A DNA stretch of 64,000 nucleotides from Pedobacter suwonensis (GTDB taxonomy: Bacteria > Bacteroidota > Bacteroidia > Sphingobacteriales > Sphingobacteriaceae). The notes under the pieces were generated by a model. It saw only the letters and a program-made list of their open reading frames with translations, had not been told where the DNA came from and searched no databases. The stretch is from assembly GCF_900111825.1 (NCBI RefSeq), contig NZ_FOJM01000009.1:1-64000 (forward strand). The letters run 5' to 3'. Positions 16,808-24,640 of this stretch are shown here, in pieces. Each line of letters starts with the position of its first letter. Position 1 is the stretch's first letter. A program made the position numbers and the translations under genes.

Positions 16808-17875
16808 ATGACCTTTCCCCTACCTCAACGCCCTGAACTTCCCATTGCCCTACTGGCAGCGAGCTTCAACAACACTTCAGCTACCTACAAATATTACTGG
16901 CTCTTATCCATTCTATCAGAACTGGAAGGAGGAAAAACGGTAATACCCAAGCACCGGATTTTCGCCGGCATGGTTTCATTAGCCTGGTACACCGTAAATT
17001 ATTTCCATATCTCATTCGGCAAGCAGGATCAGCTTCAACGCGCCATCAGCCAGATCCGTGAATTGGAAGGCATCACCATTGATGAAAAACAGGAAGTGGT
17101 TAAACAGAAAATTATTAATAGCCTAAATCCCGCTACCGCTAAAATGCTCCGTTATTTTGATAGCGAAGTACCCCACCGCTACCTGAGCCCATGGTTCCCG
17201 GAATTGAAAGGAAACCGTGCTGAAATATACCGCCTTTCGGCAGGTTTTGAAAATGATTGTCCATATGCCCTTGATGAGCAAAACCTCACCATCAACCCGC
17301 TATGGCATGGTTACCTGCTTGAACATGCCGGTATTTTAAAGGCATTTTGTTACTGGCACCTGAGCCTTTACCTGCAAAAACATAACCCCAACGTTCCTGA
17401 TATCCCGAATAAACTGATTAAACCTGCACGAAGAAACAACCTGTTAAACCAGCGTAAATTCTGGAACAGGGTTTTAGACCATACCGGCCCGCTTGAATGT
17501 ATATACACGCATAAAAAACTGGTACATGGCAGCTTCGCGGTTGAACATTTTATCCCCTACGCCTTTGTATCGCATGATCTGATCTGGAACCTGATCCCGG
17601 CCGATCCATCATTCAACAGCCGTAAGAATGACAAGCTGCCCAGGATGGAAGATTACTTTGACGAGTATTATTTGCTGCAAAAAACGGCTATCGAAGTGAT
17701 GACGGTAAACCACCCCAACGAACCCATGATGGAAGATTATCTGAGCCTGTTCCCTAATGCGGATGCACAGCAATTGCCTGAAACAGATTTACGGGGAAAG
17801 TTTTTAGAGAATATACAGCCGTTGCTTACCATTGCGAACAATAATGGTTTTGAGTATATGGGGAGGTTTTTGTAG
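16808..17875 (+). CDS. HNH endonuclease-domain protein
   Basis: 355-residue protein with a C-terminal HNH nuclease: LECIYTHKKL supplies the first strand region, AVEHFIPYAFVSHDLIWN the His (H247) and Asn of the beta-beta-alpha metal site, and PSFNSRKNDKLP the third residue. The N-terminal 230 residues are helical and of unknown role (SATYKYYWLLSILSE near the start is characteristic). Such proteins are found in defence or mobile contexts, with unclear targets. It stands alone beside the island but has ordinary chromosomal base composition. A decayed copy of its 3' end with downstream flank lies at 22860-23160. Confidence 0.82.
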   Translation: MTFPLPQRPELPIALLAASFNNTSATYKYYWLLSILSELEGGKTVIPKHRIFAGMVSLAWYTVNYFHISFGKQDQLQRAISQIRELEGITIDEKQEVVKQKIINSLNPATAKMLRYFDSEVPHRYLSPWFPELKGNRAEIYRLSAGFENDCPYALDEQNLTINPLWHGYLLEHAGILKAFCYWHLSLYLQKHNPNVPDIPNKLIKPARRNNLLNQRKFWNRVLDHTGPLECIYTHKKLVHGSFAVEHFIPYAFVSHDLIWNLIPADPSFNSRKNDKLPRMEDYFDEYYLLQKTAIEVMTVNHPNEPMMEDYLSLFPNADAQQLPETDLRGKFLENIQPLLTIANNNGFEYMGRFL

Positions 17876-18015
17876 CTGAACCTAGCTAAAATACAACACT
17901 ATTTTTTCCAATAGAGGGTTAACCTGATCCGCTAAGTACCGGCCCCAAATATCATGTTCAGAGCAGTGTGCACCTCACCGGTTTACCGAATGACTTTAAG
18001 TAAGCTCTTGCCCTG

Positions 18016-18276
18016 GTTGTGAAAAGACTGGATTTTAGAACTTTTTTACTATATCTATCGCAAGCTGGAAATCAAGGAAATGGATCAAGCCTCTATGACC
18101 AGCATAGACATTAAACCGTTTAGTGTAGAAAGGGCTCACTCAGATAGCAATATCCTGTAGCAGAACTTAATCAATTCCCATACCATTCCTACACATCCCA
18201 TAATCAAACCTTAATCCAAAGCCCGTTAGCGGTTGCATGGGCATCCTACCAAGGGAGATACAGCGGAAGATGGGAT
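18016..18276. repeat. about 260-bp imperfect direct repeat, copy 1
   Basis: Non-coding segment beginning TTGTGAAAAGACTGGATTTT and ending with a GC-richer part (GCGGTTGC ... AGGGAGATACAGCGGAAG). It matches 19613-19876 over its whole length with scattered substitutions and small gaps. No open frame survives in either copy, so it is an old dispersed repeat or a dead mobile element. It flanks the bacteriocin-like pair on the left. Confidence 0.7.
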
Positions 18277-18583
18277 GCATTCAAAATTTATTCGACATCC
18301 TTGCTTTGCCCTTTCCATCGACCCAAAATTACCTCTTGGATCACCGTTACACAATACACCGGGCATAATTAAATTATTATTAATCACCATCATCCTTTTT
18401 AAGCTCAGATTGGAACTCCATTTCTACATACTTTTTATAATCAACCGAACTGAGCGTGCAAATTATAAGTTTTTTGTAATGTTAATTTTGTGATCAAGCT
18501 TTTTGAGTTTAAGGTTCAAATTAAGAAACTACTTTTATTGCAGATTCATTGGCAAGATTAAATGATGAGCGGTACTTCGCCTG

Positions 18584-19147
18584 ATGAAATCCACAACAAA
18601 ATATCTTATTTCAAATTATATTGCAGTATTTATATTTATTATATTAGCTGCACCGTATATTGTTGCTATGGATGGTATCGCTTCAGATATGATAGCATCA
18701 ATCCATGTAAGTGAGGATGACAAAGTATTAATGTATACAGAAATAGAGCTGCTAAAGCAATTGGCTACAGAGTTAGAAACCAATCCGGATTTTTGGATAA
18801 ATTTATATGCTCCCCCCGTTTTAGAACCTGTACCCGCAACAGGATTTCTTAAAACAGCATCACTTATGTCTGTAGGCACAACTTCAGGACCTGTTAGGTA
18901 TGCAACTTCACCTAGACAAGGTTGTAAAATAGACACAAGAGGTGTATTGGCTAGTGCGGTTGTTGGTGGCTTTTGGAGCGCGATAGCATCAGCCAAGGTT
19001 GGAGCAGTTGCCGGAACAGTAACTGTACCTGGAATTGGTACAGTTACTGGAGCGGTTAGTGGTTTTATGGCGGGATTTGCATTTGGTTTTACCACAGGCG
19101 CAGTAACAGGTGTAATTGGCAGTTTATTGCTAACATGTGGAAGATAG
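18584..19147 (+). CDS. glycine-zipper, bacteriocin-like protein
   Basis: 187-residue protein, family not firmly recognised. An N-terminal hydrophobic segment (about residues 8-28, ISNYIAVFIFIILAAPYIVA) is followed by a polar region (30-85). The C-terminal 65 residues are extremely rich in Gly, Ala and Val (VGAVAGTVTVPGIGTVTGAV, then GFMAGFAFGFTTGAV), a glycine-zipper pattern typical of pore-forming class II bacteriocins, and end in CGR. A second cysteine in RQGCKID could pair with the terminal one. A small membrane protein follows at once, as an immunity gene would. No transporter or leader peptidase is nearby. A glycine-zipper lipoprotein or an unrelated membrane protein remains possible. 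Confidence 0.55.
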   Translation: MKSTTKYLISNYIAVFIFIILAAPYIVAMDGIASDMIASIHVSEDDKVLMYTEIELLKQLATELETNPDFWINLYAPPVLEPVPATGFLKTASLMSVGTTSGPVRYATSPRQGCKIDTRGVLASAVVGGFWSAIASAKVGAVAGTVTVPGIGTVTGAVSGFMAGFAFGFTTGAVTGVIGSLLLTCGR

Positions 19148-19166
19148 CACTACTCAACTATTTAAA

Positions 19167-19403
19167 ATGGAAAGAAAAGAATTAAGTGATAGGGAGTACA
19201 TCTGGTCTTATATAGACAGCTTTTTGGTTACATTCCTGTTTTTGACTATTACTCAGATAGTTTTTGTGCCTTATGGTACAAGCGATTATACGAAGTCAGA
19301 GTTTTATCTTTGTATAGGTTTCGCCCTTGTGGTAGCCACATCAATTCACTGGGCTTCGATTAAGCATTTAATAAAGTGTTTGTCTGACCAAAAAAAAAGC
19401 TAG
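19167..19403 (+). CDS. small two-helix membrane protein, possible immunity partner
   Basis: 78 residues from the ATG at 19167; an in-frame GTG at 19137 would give 88 residues and overlap the preceding gene. Two transmembrane segments are clear: SFLVTFLFLTITQIVFV and FYLCIGFALVVATSIHW, joined by a short polar loop, with a basic C terminus (SIKHLIKCLSDQKKS). It sits 19 bases after the glycine-zipper gene in the same direction. Size and topology fit bacteriocin immunity proteins, but this rests on context. Confidence 0.5.
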   Translation: MERKELSDREYIWSYIDSFLVTFLFLTITQIVFVPYGTSDYTKSEFYLCIGFALVVATSIHWASIKHLIKCLSDQKKS

Positions 19404-19612
19404 TAAAGACATTAATTTAACAAAAGGCTGAGCTTCTGAACGCTGTGATGTAAAAAATCACTAGATATGCGTAGCGTTTAGAATATTATTATTGAGTATT
19501 TAGACGTGCTTCTCTTTTGAACTCACACTGGCCCTGCTGATTTCTTGATCATGTTTTACTTAACCCCATTTCATAGCAATCGTTTTGCAATGATAAGTGT
19601 CCAAGCGAAAAC

Positions 19613-19876
19613 TTGTGAAAAGACTGGATTTTAGAATCTTTTTTAGTATAACTCTAGCAGGCTGAAAAGCAAGGAAACGGATCGAGCCTCCACAACTGGA
19701 TATAGACATTGAACCGTTTAGTTTAGAAACAGCTCATGTAGAGTATAATATCCTGTAGTGGAACTTTCACTCAACTCCCAGACTATCCCTGCACATCCTA
19801 TAATTAAAACTTAATCCAAAGCGCGTGAGCGGTTGCAGCGGCATCCTCCCGCAGGGAGATACAGCGGAAGACGGGA
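19613..19876. repeat. about 260-bp imperfect direct repeat, copy 2
   Basis: Second copy of the element at 18016-18276, same orientation. It ends in the GC-rich part with CCGCAGGGAGATACAGCGGA. The two copies bracket the bacteriocin-like pair. The surrounding stretch 19404-20400 holds no convincing gene; the short frame at 19958-20149 is low-complexity. Confidence 0.7.
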
Positions 19877-19960
19877 CCCTTTAGGGGTACGCCCGAATGA
19901 AAATAAAAAAACTAAAATATCTTAAAAGCACGGGCTAATAAAAAAAACAGACCCGTTATG

Positions 19961-20011
19961 GCATCCTCAACCATTCCGCATCCTCAACCATTCCGCATCC
20001 TTAACCAAACC
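19961..20011. repeat. 17-bp tandem repeat, three units
   Basis: GCATCCTCAACCATTCC occurs twice exactly (19961-19977, 19978-19994) and a third time with three changes (19995-20011). It lies in non-coding DNA between the second 260-bp repeat and the GH76 gene. Confidence 0.8.
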
Positions 20012-20401
20012 AAAGCCCATGAAAAACCTGCAATTGATCCTGACCATGCCATGCACACAGCAATCGAGCGACATAGAATAGCAAGACGGCAAACACCATT
20101 GCAGCAAATGCAAAAAAAACATCATAGACCTCACCAACAAATCCGATAGCGAATTAGCAGACTTTTTCAAACACAAAAGCGATTACTAGTCTAATATTTG
20201 CCCGGAATAACGTTACTCCATATAGCTATACTACTATCAAAGGCATCTCGATCATTCCAAAGTGCGTATTTTGTAAAATATTCGTTGCGCCTGTCATTAT
20301 TGTATGTTGTTCATTACAAGTGTGTATATTCATATCATTAAACATTAAATCGTTTTACCGCTAACCAAATACATCCTGATCTATAAACATTAGTTTCAAC
20401 T

Positions 20402-21628
20402 ATGAAAAAGAAAATTACCATTAAGCCATGGGGGTTAAAAACCTACGGACTGAAATTGAGCAATAAAAAACTTTTGGCAACCATATTCGCCTTCGGCTGT
20501 TTGTTTACTGCCTGTAAAAAAGATCAGTCGGATAGCGCACTGTTATCACCTGAAAAAAGCGCTTTCAATGCAACATCTAATGCGGTGGCAACACTTTCCA
20601 TACCTGCTAAAAGTGAAGCCTTACTGGCCATGCAGGTTTATAACAACCATTTTTATAATCAATACGGTACATACGGGCCTTCATATAAGGCATATTACTG
20701 GAAAGATGATAACCATACCGGTAGAATGGATTTCTGGACCCAGCAGGAAGCGATTGAAATGCTGATAGATGCCTATAATATCAATCCCGGCACCGATTTA
20801 AAAAATAAGATATCTTATTTATACAATGGCGTAAGGGATGGTTATGGTTTACTGTGGGCCGACAATAAATTTAACGATGATATTGTTTGGGGAGCACTGA
20901 TGTGTGTAAGGGCTTTTAAAATAACCAATGACGGCGGCATGCTGGATATGGCAAAAAACAACTTTAACATGATGTGGAACCGCGCCTGGGATACGCAATC
21001 GTTAGGTGGCGGCTTATGGTGGACTACCGATAACCAGACTAAAAATACCTGTGTAAACGCGCCGGCAGTAATATGTGCGATGCTGTTGTACCAGGCAACA
21101 GGCGATGTAAGTTATAAAAACAAGGCTAAGCTCATTATGGATTGGATGGTGAACAGGCTTTACGATTCATCAAGCGGTGAAGTTAAAGGGGCAATAAACA
21201 AGGCCGGTACCATTACCGAGGGTGCGCTTTCTTATACGCAGGGAACTTTTATTGGCGCATGTGATTTATTACGTGCTGATTTCCCTGCAATAAACTACCT
21301 GGCAATGGGTACCAAAGCGATGGATTATGCACGCAATAGCCTTTGTAATACCCCCGGAGGAATTTTAAAAGATGAGAACGGCATTGCTGATACACAGGGC
21401 ATGAAAAGTATTTTTGCACGCTGGGCCTGCCTTTTTGTAAAAAATACGGGCACAGCAAGCAATTACGGGCCCTGGCTTGATGCCAATGCAGCACAGGCAT
21501 GGTCTATCCGCAATAACCAGGGCCTGATGTGGAATATATGGGGAACCCGCACGCCGGAAAGCACACGTAATGCTTTTGAAACTACCTGCGGCGTTGCGAT
21601 GGTTAACGGTATCTACTATTATCGTTAA
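20402..21628 (+). CDS. GH76 family alpha-1,6-mannanase-like lipoprotein
   Basis: Predicted surface or periplasmic glycoside hydrolase of 408 residues, expected to cut alpha-1,6-mannan backbones such as those of fungal cell walls. The N terminus carries a basic stretch, a hydrophobic core (LLATIFAFGCLF) and the lipobox LFTAC followed by KK, so it should be lipid-anchored. The catalytic pair of GH76 is visible as FNDD (D159, D160), flanked by GLLWADNKF and VWGALMCVRAF. Further family features are GGGLWWTTDNQTKNTCVNAP and TYTQG-type turns near residue 280. Length is normal for the family. It stands alone: no SusCD pair is next to it, only a scrap of a SusC plug just downstream, suggesting an eroded mannan locus. 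Confidence 0.92.
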   Translation: MKKKITIKPWGLKTYGLKLSNKKLLATIFAFGCLFTACKKDQSDSALLSPEKSAFNATSNAVATLSIPAKSEALLAMQVYNNHFYNQYGTYGPSYKAYYWKDDNHTGRMDFWTQQEAIEMLIDAYNINPGTDLKNKISYLYNGVRDGYGLLWADNKFNDDIVWGALMCVRAFKITNDGGMLDMAKNNFNMMWNRAWDTQSLGGGLWWTTDNQTKNTCVNAPAVICAMLLYQATGDVSYKNKAKLIMDWMVNRLYDSSSGEVKGAINKAGTITEGALSYTQGTFIGACDLLRADFPAINYLAMGTKAMDYARNSLCNTPGGILKDENGIADTQGMKSIFARWACLFVKNTGTASNYGPWLDANAAQAWSIRNNQGLMWNIWGTRTPESTRNAFETTCGVAMVNGIYYYR

Positions 21629-21648
21629 TGATTAAGACGTTATAAAAA

Positions 21649-21748
21649 TGCAAAGGCTACGACGGTTTATGGCGCAAAAGGCGCTAATGGGGTGATATTG
21701 ATTAACATCAAAAAAGCCTATAGGAGAAAGATCAGGTTTTCAAAATAA
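21649..21748 (+). pseudogene. fragment of a SusC-like plug domain
   Basis: About 33 codons without a start encode KATTVYGAKGANGVILINIK, matching the conserved end of SusC plugs (compare AASAAIYGARGSNGVVLITT in the receptor at 45762), and stop at 21748. The rest of the receptor is absent. It lies 20 bases after the GH76 gene. Confidence 0.65.
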
Positions 21749-21944
21749 ATACGATCCGGTAAATAACCAGGTATCTTCTCCTGATATCAAGGCTATCCAT
21801 CAGCCTCGCAGCGGGATAAAAGTTAACAATTTAATAATGTGACATATAGATTGACAAAAGAATAAGTTTTAATTTCGTTTGGTAACCATATCTATGGCAA
21901 ATGGTCAGATTGTTGCTAACAATGCACCAAACGCTCTAAACTCT

Positions 21945-22484
21945 ATGAAAAAATCATTAACGCTGATTTTAATCTCTATCAGTATCATTACCGTATTTTC
22001 CTGTAAGAAAAAGCAAATAATTGTACCTGAACCAACCTTGCCTGAAATAAGCAGTTCAGGGTTAAATACATTCGGCTTCATGTTCGCAAAAGAAGTATGG
22101 ACCCAAAATTTACTGGTTTCTACCCTTTCAGCAAATTACGGCATGCAGGGGGATGGAGTAAAGCTAAACCTTTTATGCAGGAGGAAAAGCCCGCAAAATC
22201 TGAAGACTTCAGATACTTTTAACCTAAAATACACCAACCCGGATGTTACTTTAGGAACGCACGAACTCAGCGATACAAATTGTAAGATCGAGGTGGAAAC
22301 CATTTCAGCTGATAATAGGACCAGGGAATATGCACTTGCAGGTAAGGGAAGTATCACATTTATCCGCTGGGACCTGAAAAACAGGATCGGCTCTGGAACA
22401 TTCTCTTTTACTGTTAAGGAAATAACAACGGGTGAAACGGTTGCCATTACCGAGGGCCGGTTTGATATGGTTCTCGGAAATTAA
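21945..22484 (+). CDS. lipoprotein of unknown function (DUF6252-like?)
   Basis: 179-residue lipoprotein from the ATG at 21945, chosen because it opens a proper signal peptide (MKKSLTLILISISIITVFSC with lipobox Cys20 and KKK after it); an upstream in-frame start at 21879 would bury the signal. The mature part is a beta-rich domain: a Phe/Trp-containing opening (TFGFMFAKEVW), then alternating strands ending SGTFSFTVKE and VAITEGRFDMVLGN. This layout is shared by small Bacteroidota lipoproteins of the DUF6252 type, which is a tentative assignment. It is monocistronic. Confidence 0.65.
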   Translation: MKKSLTLILISISIITVFSCKKKQIIVPEPTLPEISSSGLNTFGFMFAKEVWTQNLLVSTLSANYGMQGDGVKLNLLCRRKSPQNLKTSDTFNLKYTNPDVTLGTHELSDTNCKIEVETISADNRTREYALAGKGSITFIRWDLKNRIGSGTFSFTVKEITTGETVAITEGRFDMVLGN

Positions 22485-22688
22485 TATACTTTTTCAGAAT
22501 GTGATGAAATCCGTCGGGGCATCTTTTCAGGGAAACGAAGCGTTTTGAAATATATCCTCTTTAAGCAATACTTAAGGAATCAGTACTGGCTATAGCCTGT
22601 TTTAGACTACCAGGGTATTTATTGACTTTATTTAGCGTATTTATGCTTATTTCACCATTTAGTGTTTCAAACATTTTTGTACCAAATG

Positions 22689-22795
22689 CAGCAAAAGCTC
22701 ACTACCTTATGGAATCAAAAACTTTTTTGGAAAAATCATCCTGATAAATCAGCATAAAATCCAGCAACACACCGTTAAAACAGGCTGAAAGCAAC
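22689..22795 (+). pseudogene. decayed alcohol-dehydrogenase C-terminus, copy 1
   Basis: AGCTCACTACCTTATGGAATC and the following bases match 24330-24437 closely. In that copy the reading is AAKAHYLIQSGTVFGKIIL, the usual end of zinc-type alcohol dehydrogenase/quinone reductase proteins. The upstream part of the gene is missing here and the frame is disturbed. The stretch 22485-22688 holds nothing recognisable. Confidence 0.5.
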
Positions 22796-22859
22796 CGCTA
22801 GAATGACAGACTACTATGAATTAAAGGTTAATTTGATGGATAATATTAACAGCAAAAAT

Positions 22860-23160
22860 AGCTATCGAAGTGATGACCCTAAACCATTCCAACGAGCCAA
22901 TAATGAAAATTACCTGAGCCTGTTCCCGAATGCAGATGCGCAACAATTAACTGAAGCGAATTTTAGCGATAGGTTTTTAGAGAAATACAGCCCTTGCTTA
23001 CCATTGCGAACAATAATGGTTTTGAATATATGAGGAGTTTTTTGTGGCAATAGGCTAACTAAACATAACATTATTTCTTCCAATATAGGCGTTAACCTGA
23101 TCGGAGACGAACCGCCACCAAATATCATATTCAGATCAGCATGTACCGCAGCAGTTCCCA
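22860..23160 (+). pseudogene. decayed copy of the HNH gene 3' end and flank
   Basis: About 300 bases that match 17690-17985: the frame still reads LSLFPNADAQQL, then ATNGF-like text degrades by frameshift. The match continues past the HNH stop into downstream DNA (ACCTGATC, AAATATCAT, CAGATCAGCATG), so flank and gene tail were copied together. The N-terminal two thirds of the gene are absent. Confidence 0.75.
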
Positions 23161-23239
23161 AAACGGACTTCTTCAGGGAATAACTTTTTTGACTGTGAGT
23201 TTTTCGGATTCCAAGCTATGCTTAATTTATTAATAAAAA

Positions 23240-23272
23240 ATAAATATTTATTGTTTATCAATAAATATTTAT
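23240..23272. promoter_or_regulatory. twin-palindrome operator upstream of DUF2975/YozG pair
   Basis: The 12-bp palindrome ATAAATATTTAT occurs at 23240-23251 and again at 23261-23272, 21 bp apart or two helical turns. The two arms also form a perfect 14-bp inverted repeat around TTTAT. It lies 39 bases before the DUF2975 start, where a dimeric HTH repressor would bind cooperatively. The YozG-like regulator encoded downstream is the natural candidate. Confidence 0.65.
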
Positions 23273-23310
23273 CTTTATTTGTATTATAATTAGCTTAATT
23301 AAAAAATAAT

Positions 23311-23856
23311 ATGAAAAATAAAGCAAGTGTAAGTAACCTCATTTCAGTTATGAAAGTGTTAACCTGGATCGTATTTGTTGGTTTATGCATCAAAACCGGA
23401 TCGCTGATAATATCTTTTACCATCAGTATTACCGAAAGCCATTTAGCAGCCAAAGATCTTTACAAGGGTTTGGATCTGAGCCCTCTCCTGGAGCATAGCC
23501 CGTCTCAGTATGTAACGCTGATGCTGTTAATTATTTTGAGCTGGGCAGCAAAAGCTTTTCTATTTTTTATCGCTATCAAGATCTTTCTAAAAATCAATCT
23601 TGAGCATCCTTTTAGCGATAAAATGGCGGCGCTAATCATCAATCTCAGTTATGTTTCGCTGGTTATCGGAATACTGACCATAATGGCCGGGGCTTACAGT
23701 AATGATTTAATAAAGGACGGGATAATTTTCCCGAATTTACCGCCCTATTTGGCTGGGGGAAATGAATTTCTATTTTTAGCAGGAATTTTATTTATTATTT
23801 CACTAGTATTTAAAAAAGGAATCGAAATACAGGCTGAAAATGATTTAACCGTATAA
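23311..23856 (+). CDS. DUF2975 four-helix membrane protein
   Basis: Inner membrane protein of 181 residues with four hydrophobic segments (about 14-38, 70-94, 108-130, 148-168) and the family-like FLKINLEHPFSDKMA before the third. DUF2975 proteins have no established biochemical role but are regularly paired with a YozG-type HTH regulator, as here, where the regulator starts 4 bases after the stop. A striking AT-rich double palindrome upstream suggests autoregulation of the pair. Confidence 0.85.
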   Translation: MKNKASVSNLISVMKVLTWIVFVGLCIKTGSLIISFTISITESHLAAKDLYKGLDLSPLLEHSPSQYVTLMLLIILSWAAKAFLFFIAIKIFLKINLEHPFSDKMAALIINLSYVSLVIGILTIMAGAYSNDLIKDGIIFPNLPPYLAGGNEFLFLAGILFIISLVFKKGIEIQAENDLTV

Positions 23857-23860
23857 GCTT

Positions 23861-24070
23861 ATGCCGATTGTAATAAATCTGGATGTGATGATGGCCAAGC
23901 GGAAAATGTCGCTTAATGAGCTGGCCCAAAAGGTAGATTTAACACTTGCCAACCTTTCTATATTTAAAACCGGGAAAGCAAAGGCAGTTCGATTCAGCAC
24001 ACTCGAATCTATCTGTGAGGCCCTGGACTGCCAGCCAGGAGACCTGCTGGAGTTTAGGAAAGAAGACTAG
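23861..24070 (+). CDS. YozG-like Cro/C1-family HTH regulator
   Basis: 69-residue DNA-binding protein made of one HTH domain (HTH_26 type): MAKRKMSLNELAQKVDL, then LANLSIFKTGKAKAVRFSTL, ending in the family-typical ICEALDCQPGDLLEF. Four bases separate it from the DUF2975 gene. Expected role: repressor of the pair through the operator at 23240-23272. Confidence 0.92.
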   Translation: MPIVINLDVMMAKRKMSLNELAQKVDLTLANLSIFKTGKAKAVRFSTLESICEALDCQPGDLLEFRKED

Positions 24071-24253
24071 TTTCGTGGATGATTTGTTTCTCTTTGGTAA
24101 CTACGTCATCAATCTTGATCAGCACCTTATTTCCACTGAACCAATTCTACCCTCAAATACTAATGAACGTATTTGGCAATTGTTGCTTAGCCCGGGATGC
24201 GTAACGCGTATTATACGAATGATGTTTATGCATCAGGCATTTACCAACAGAAG

Positions 24254-24437
24254 CGAATGAACCAGATATTAGCTGTCGTGGCAAAATATCCCCTTAATGC
24301 CCCTATCCAGGAAGTATGTTCATTGAAAGATGCGGCCAAAGCTCATTACCTTATACAATCAGGAACTGTTTTTGGAAAAATCATCCTGATAAATTAGCAT
24401 AAAACCGGGCAACACCTGGTTAAAGACAGGCTGAAAC
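24254..24437 (+). pseudogene. decayed alcohol-dehydrogenase C-terminus, copy 2
   Basis: In frame from about 24254 the sequence reads VAKYPLNAPIQEVCSLKDAA then KAHYLIQSGTVFGKIILIN and stops at 24397. This is the C-terminal dimer-side segment of a zinc-type alcohol dehydrogenase without its cofactor domain. The similarity to 22689-22795 continues about 40 bases past the stop. Confidence 0.65.
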
Positions 24438-24488
24438 GCTTTTACTTTTTAACCTGTTGATTTAAAATAAAAGATGCACTACCAGCAA

Positions 24489-24560
24489 GCGACCACAATT
24501 TCAACCTGTTAGCTGGTAATCCCTCAGGTGCACAGGACAATATTGTTTAAGCAGAAAATT
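24489..24560 (+). pseudogene. short fragment of the secreted endonuclease gene
   Basis: About 70 bases match 28281-28351 inside the intact nuclease gene at roughly four positions in five (shared CTGGTAATCCCTCAGG-like core and AGCAGAAAATT). An in-frame stop and no continuation on either side show it is dead. Confidence 0.6.
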
Positions 24561-24640
24561 GTTGTGTATGTAAGTGATTTCAGGTTTTGCCAAACCTACT
24601 GCGTTAATTGCTGTTGCTAATGGTATACAATGGCTAAGTA

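Noticed and set aside
18233..18493. 86-codon frame after the HNH gene
   Set aside because: It begins inside the 260-bp repeat and its equivalent in the second copy is not open.
19958..20149. 63-codon frame
   Set aside because: Its first part is the 17-bp tandem repeat and the rest is low-complexity His/Gln text.
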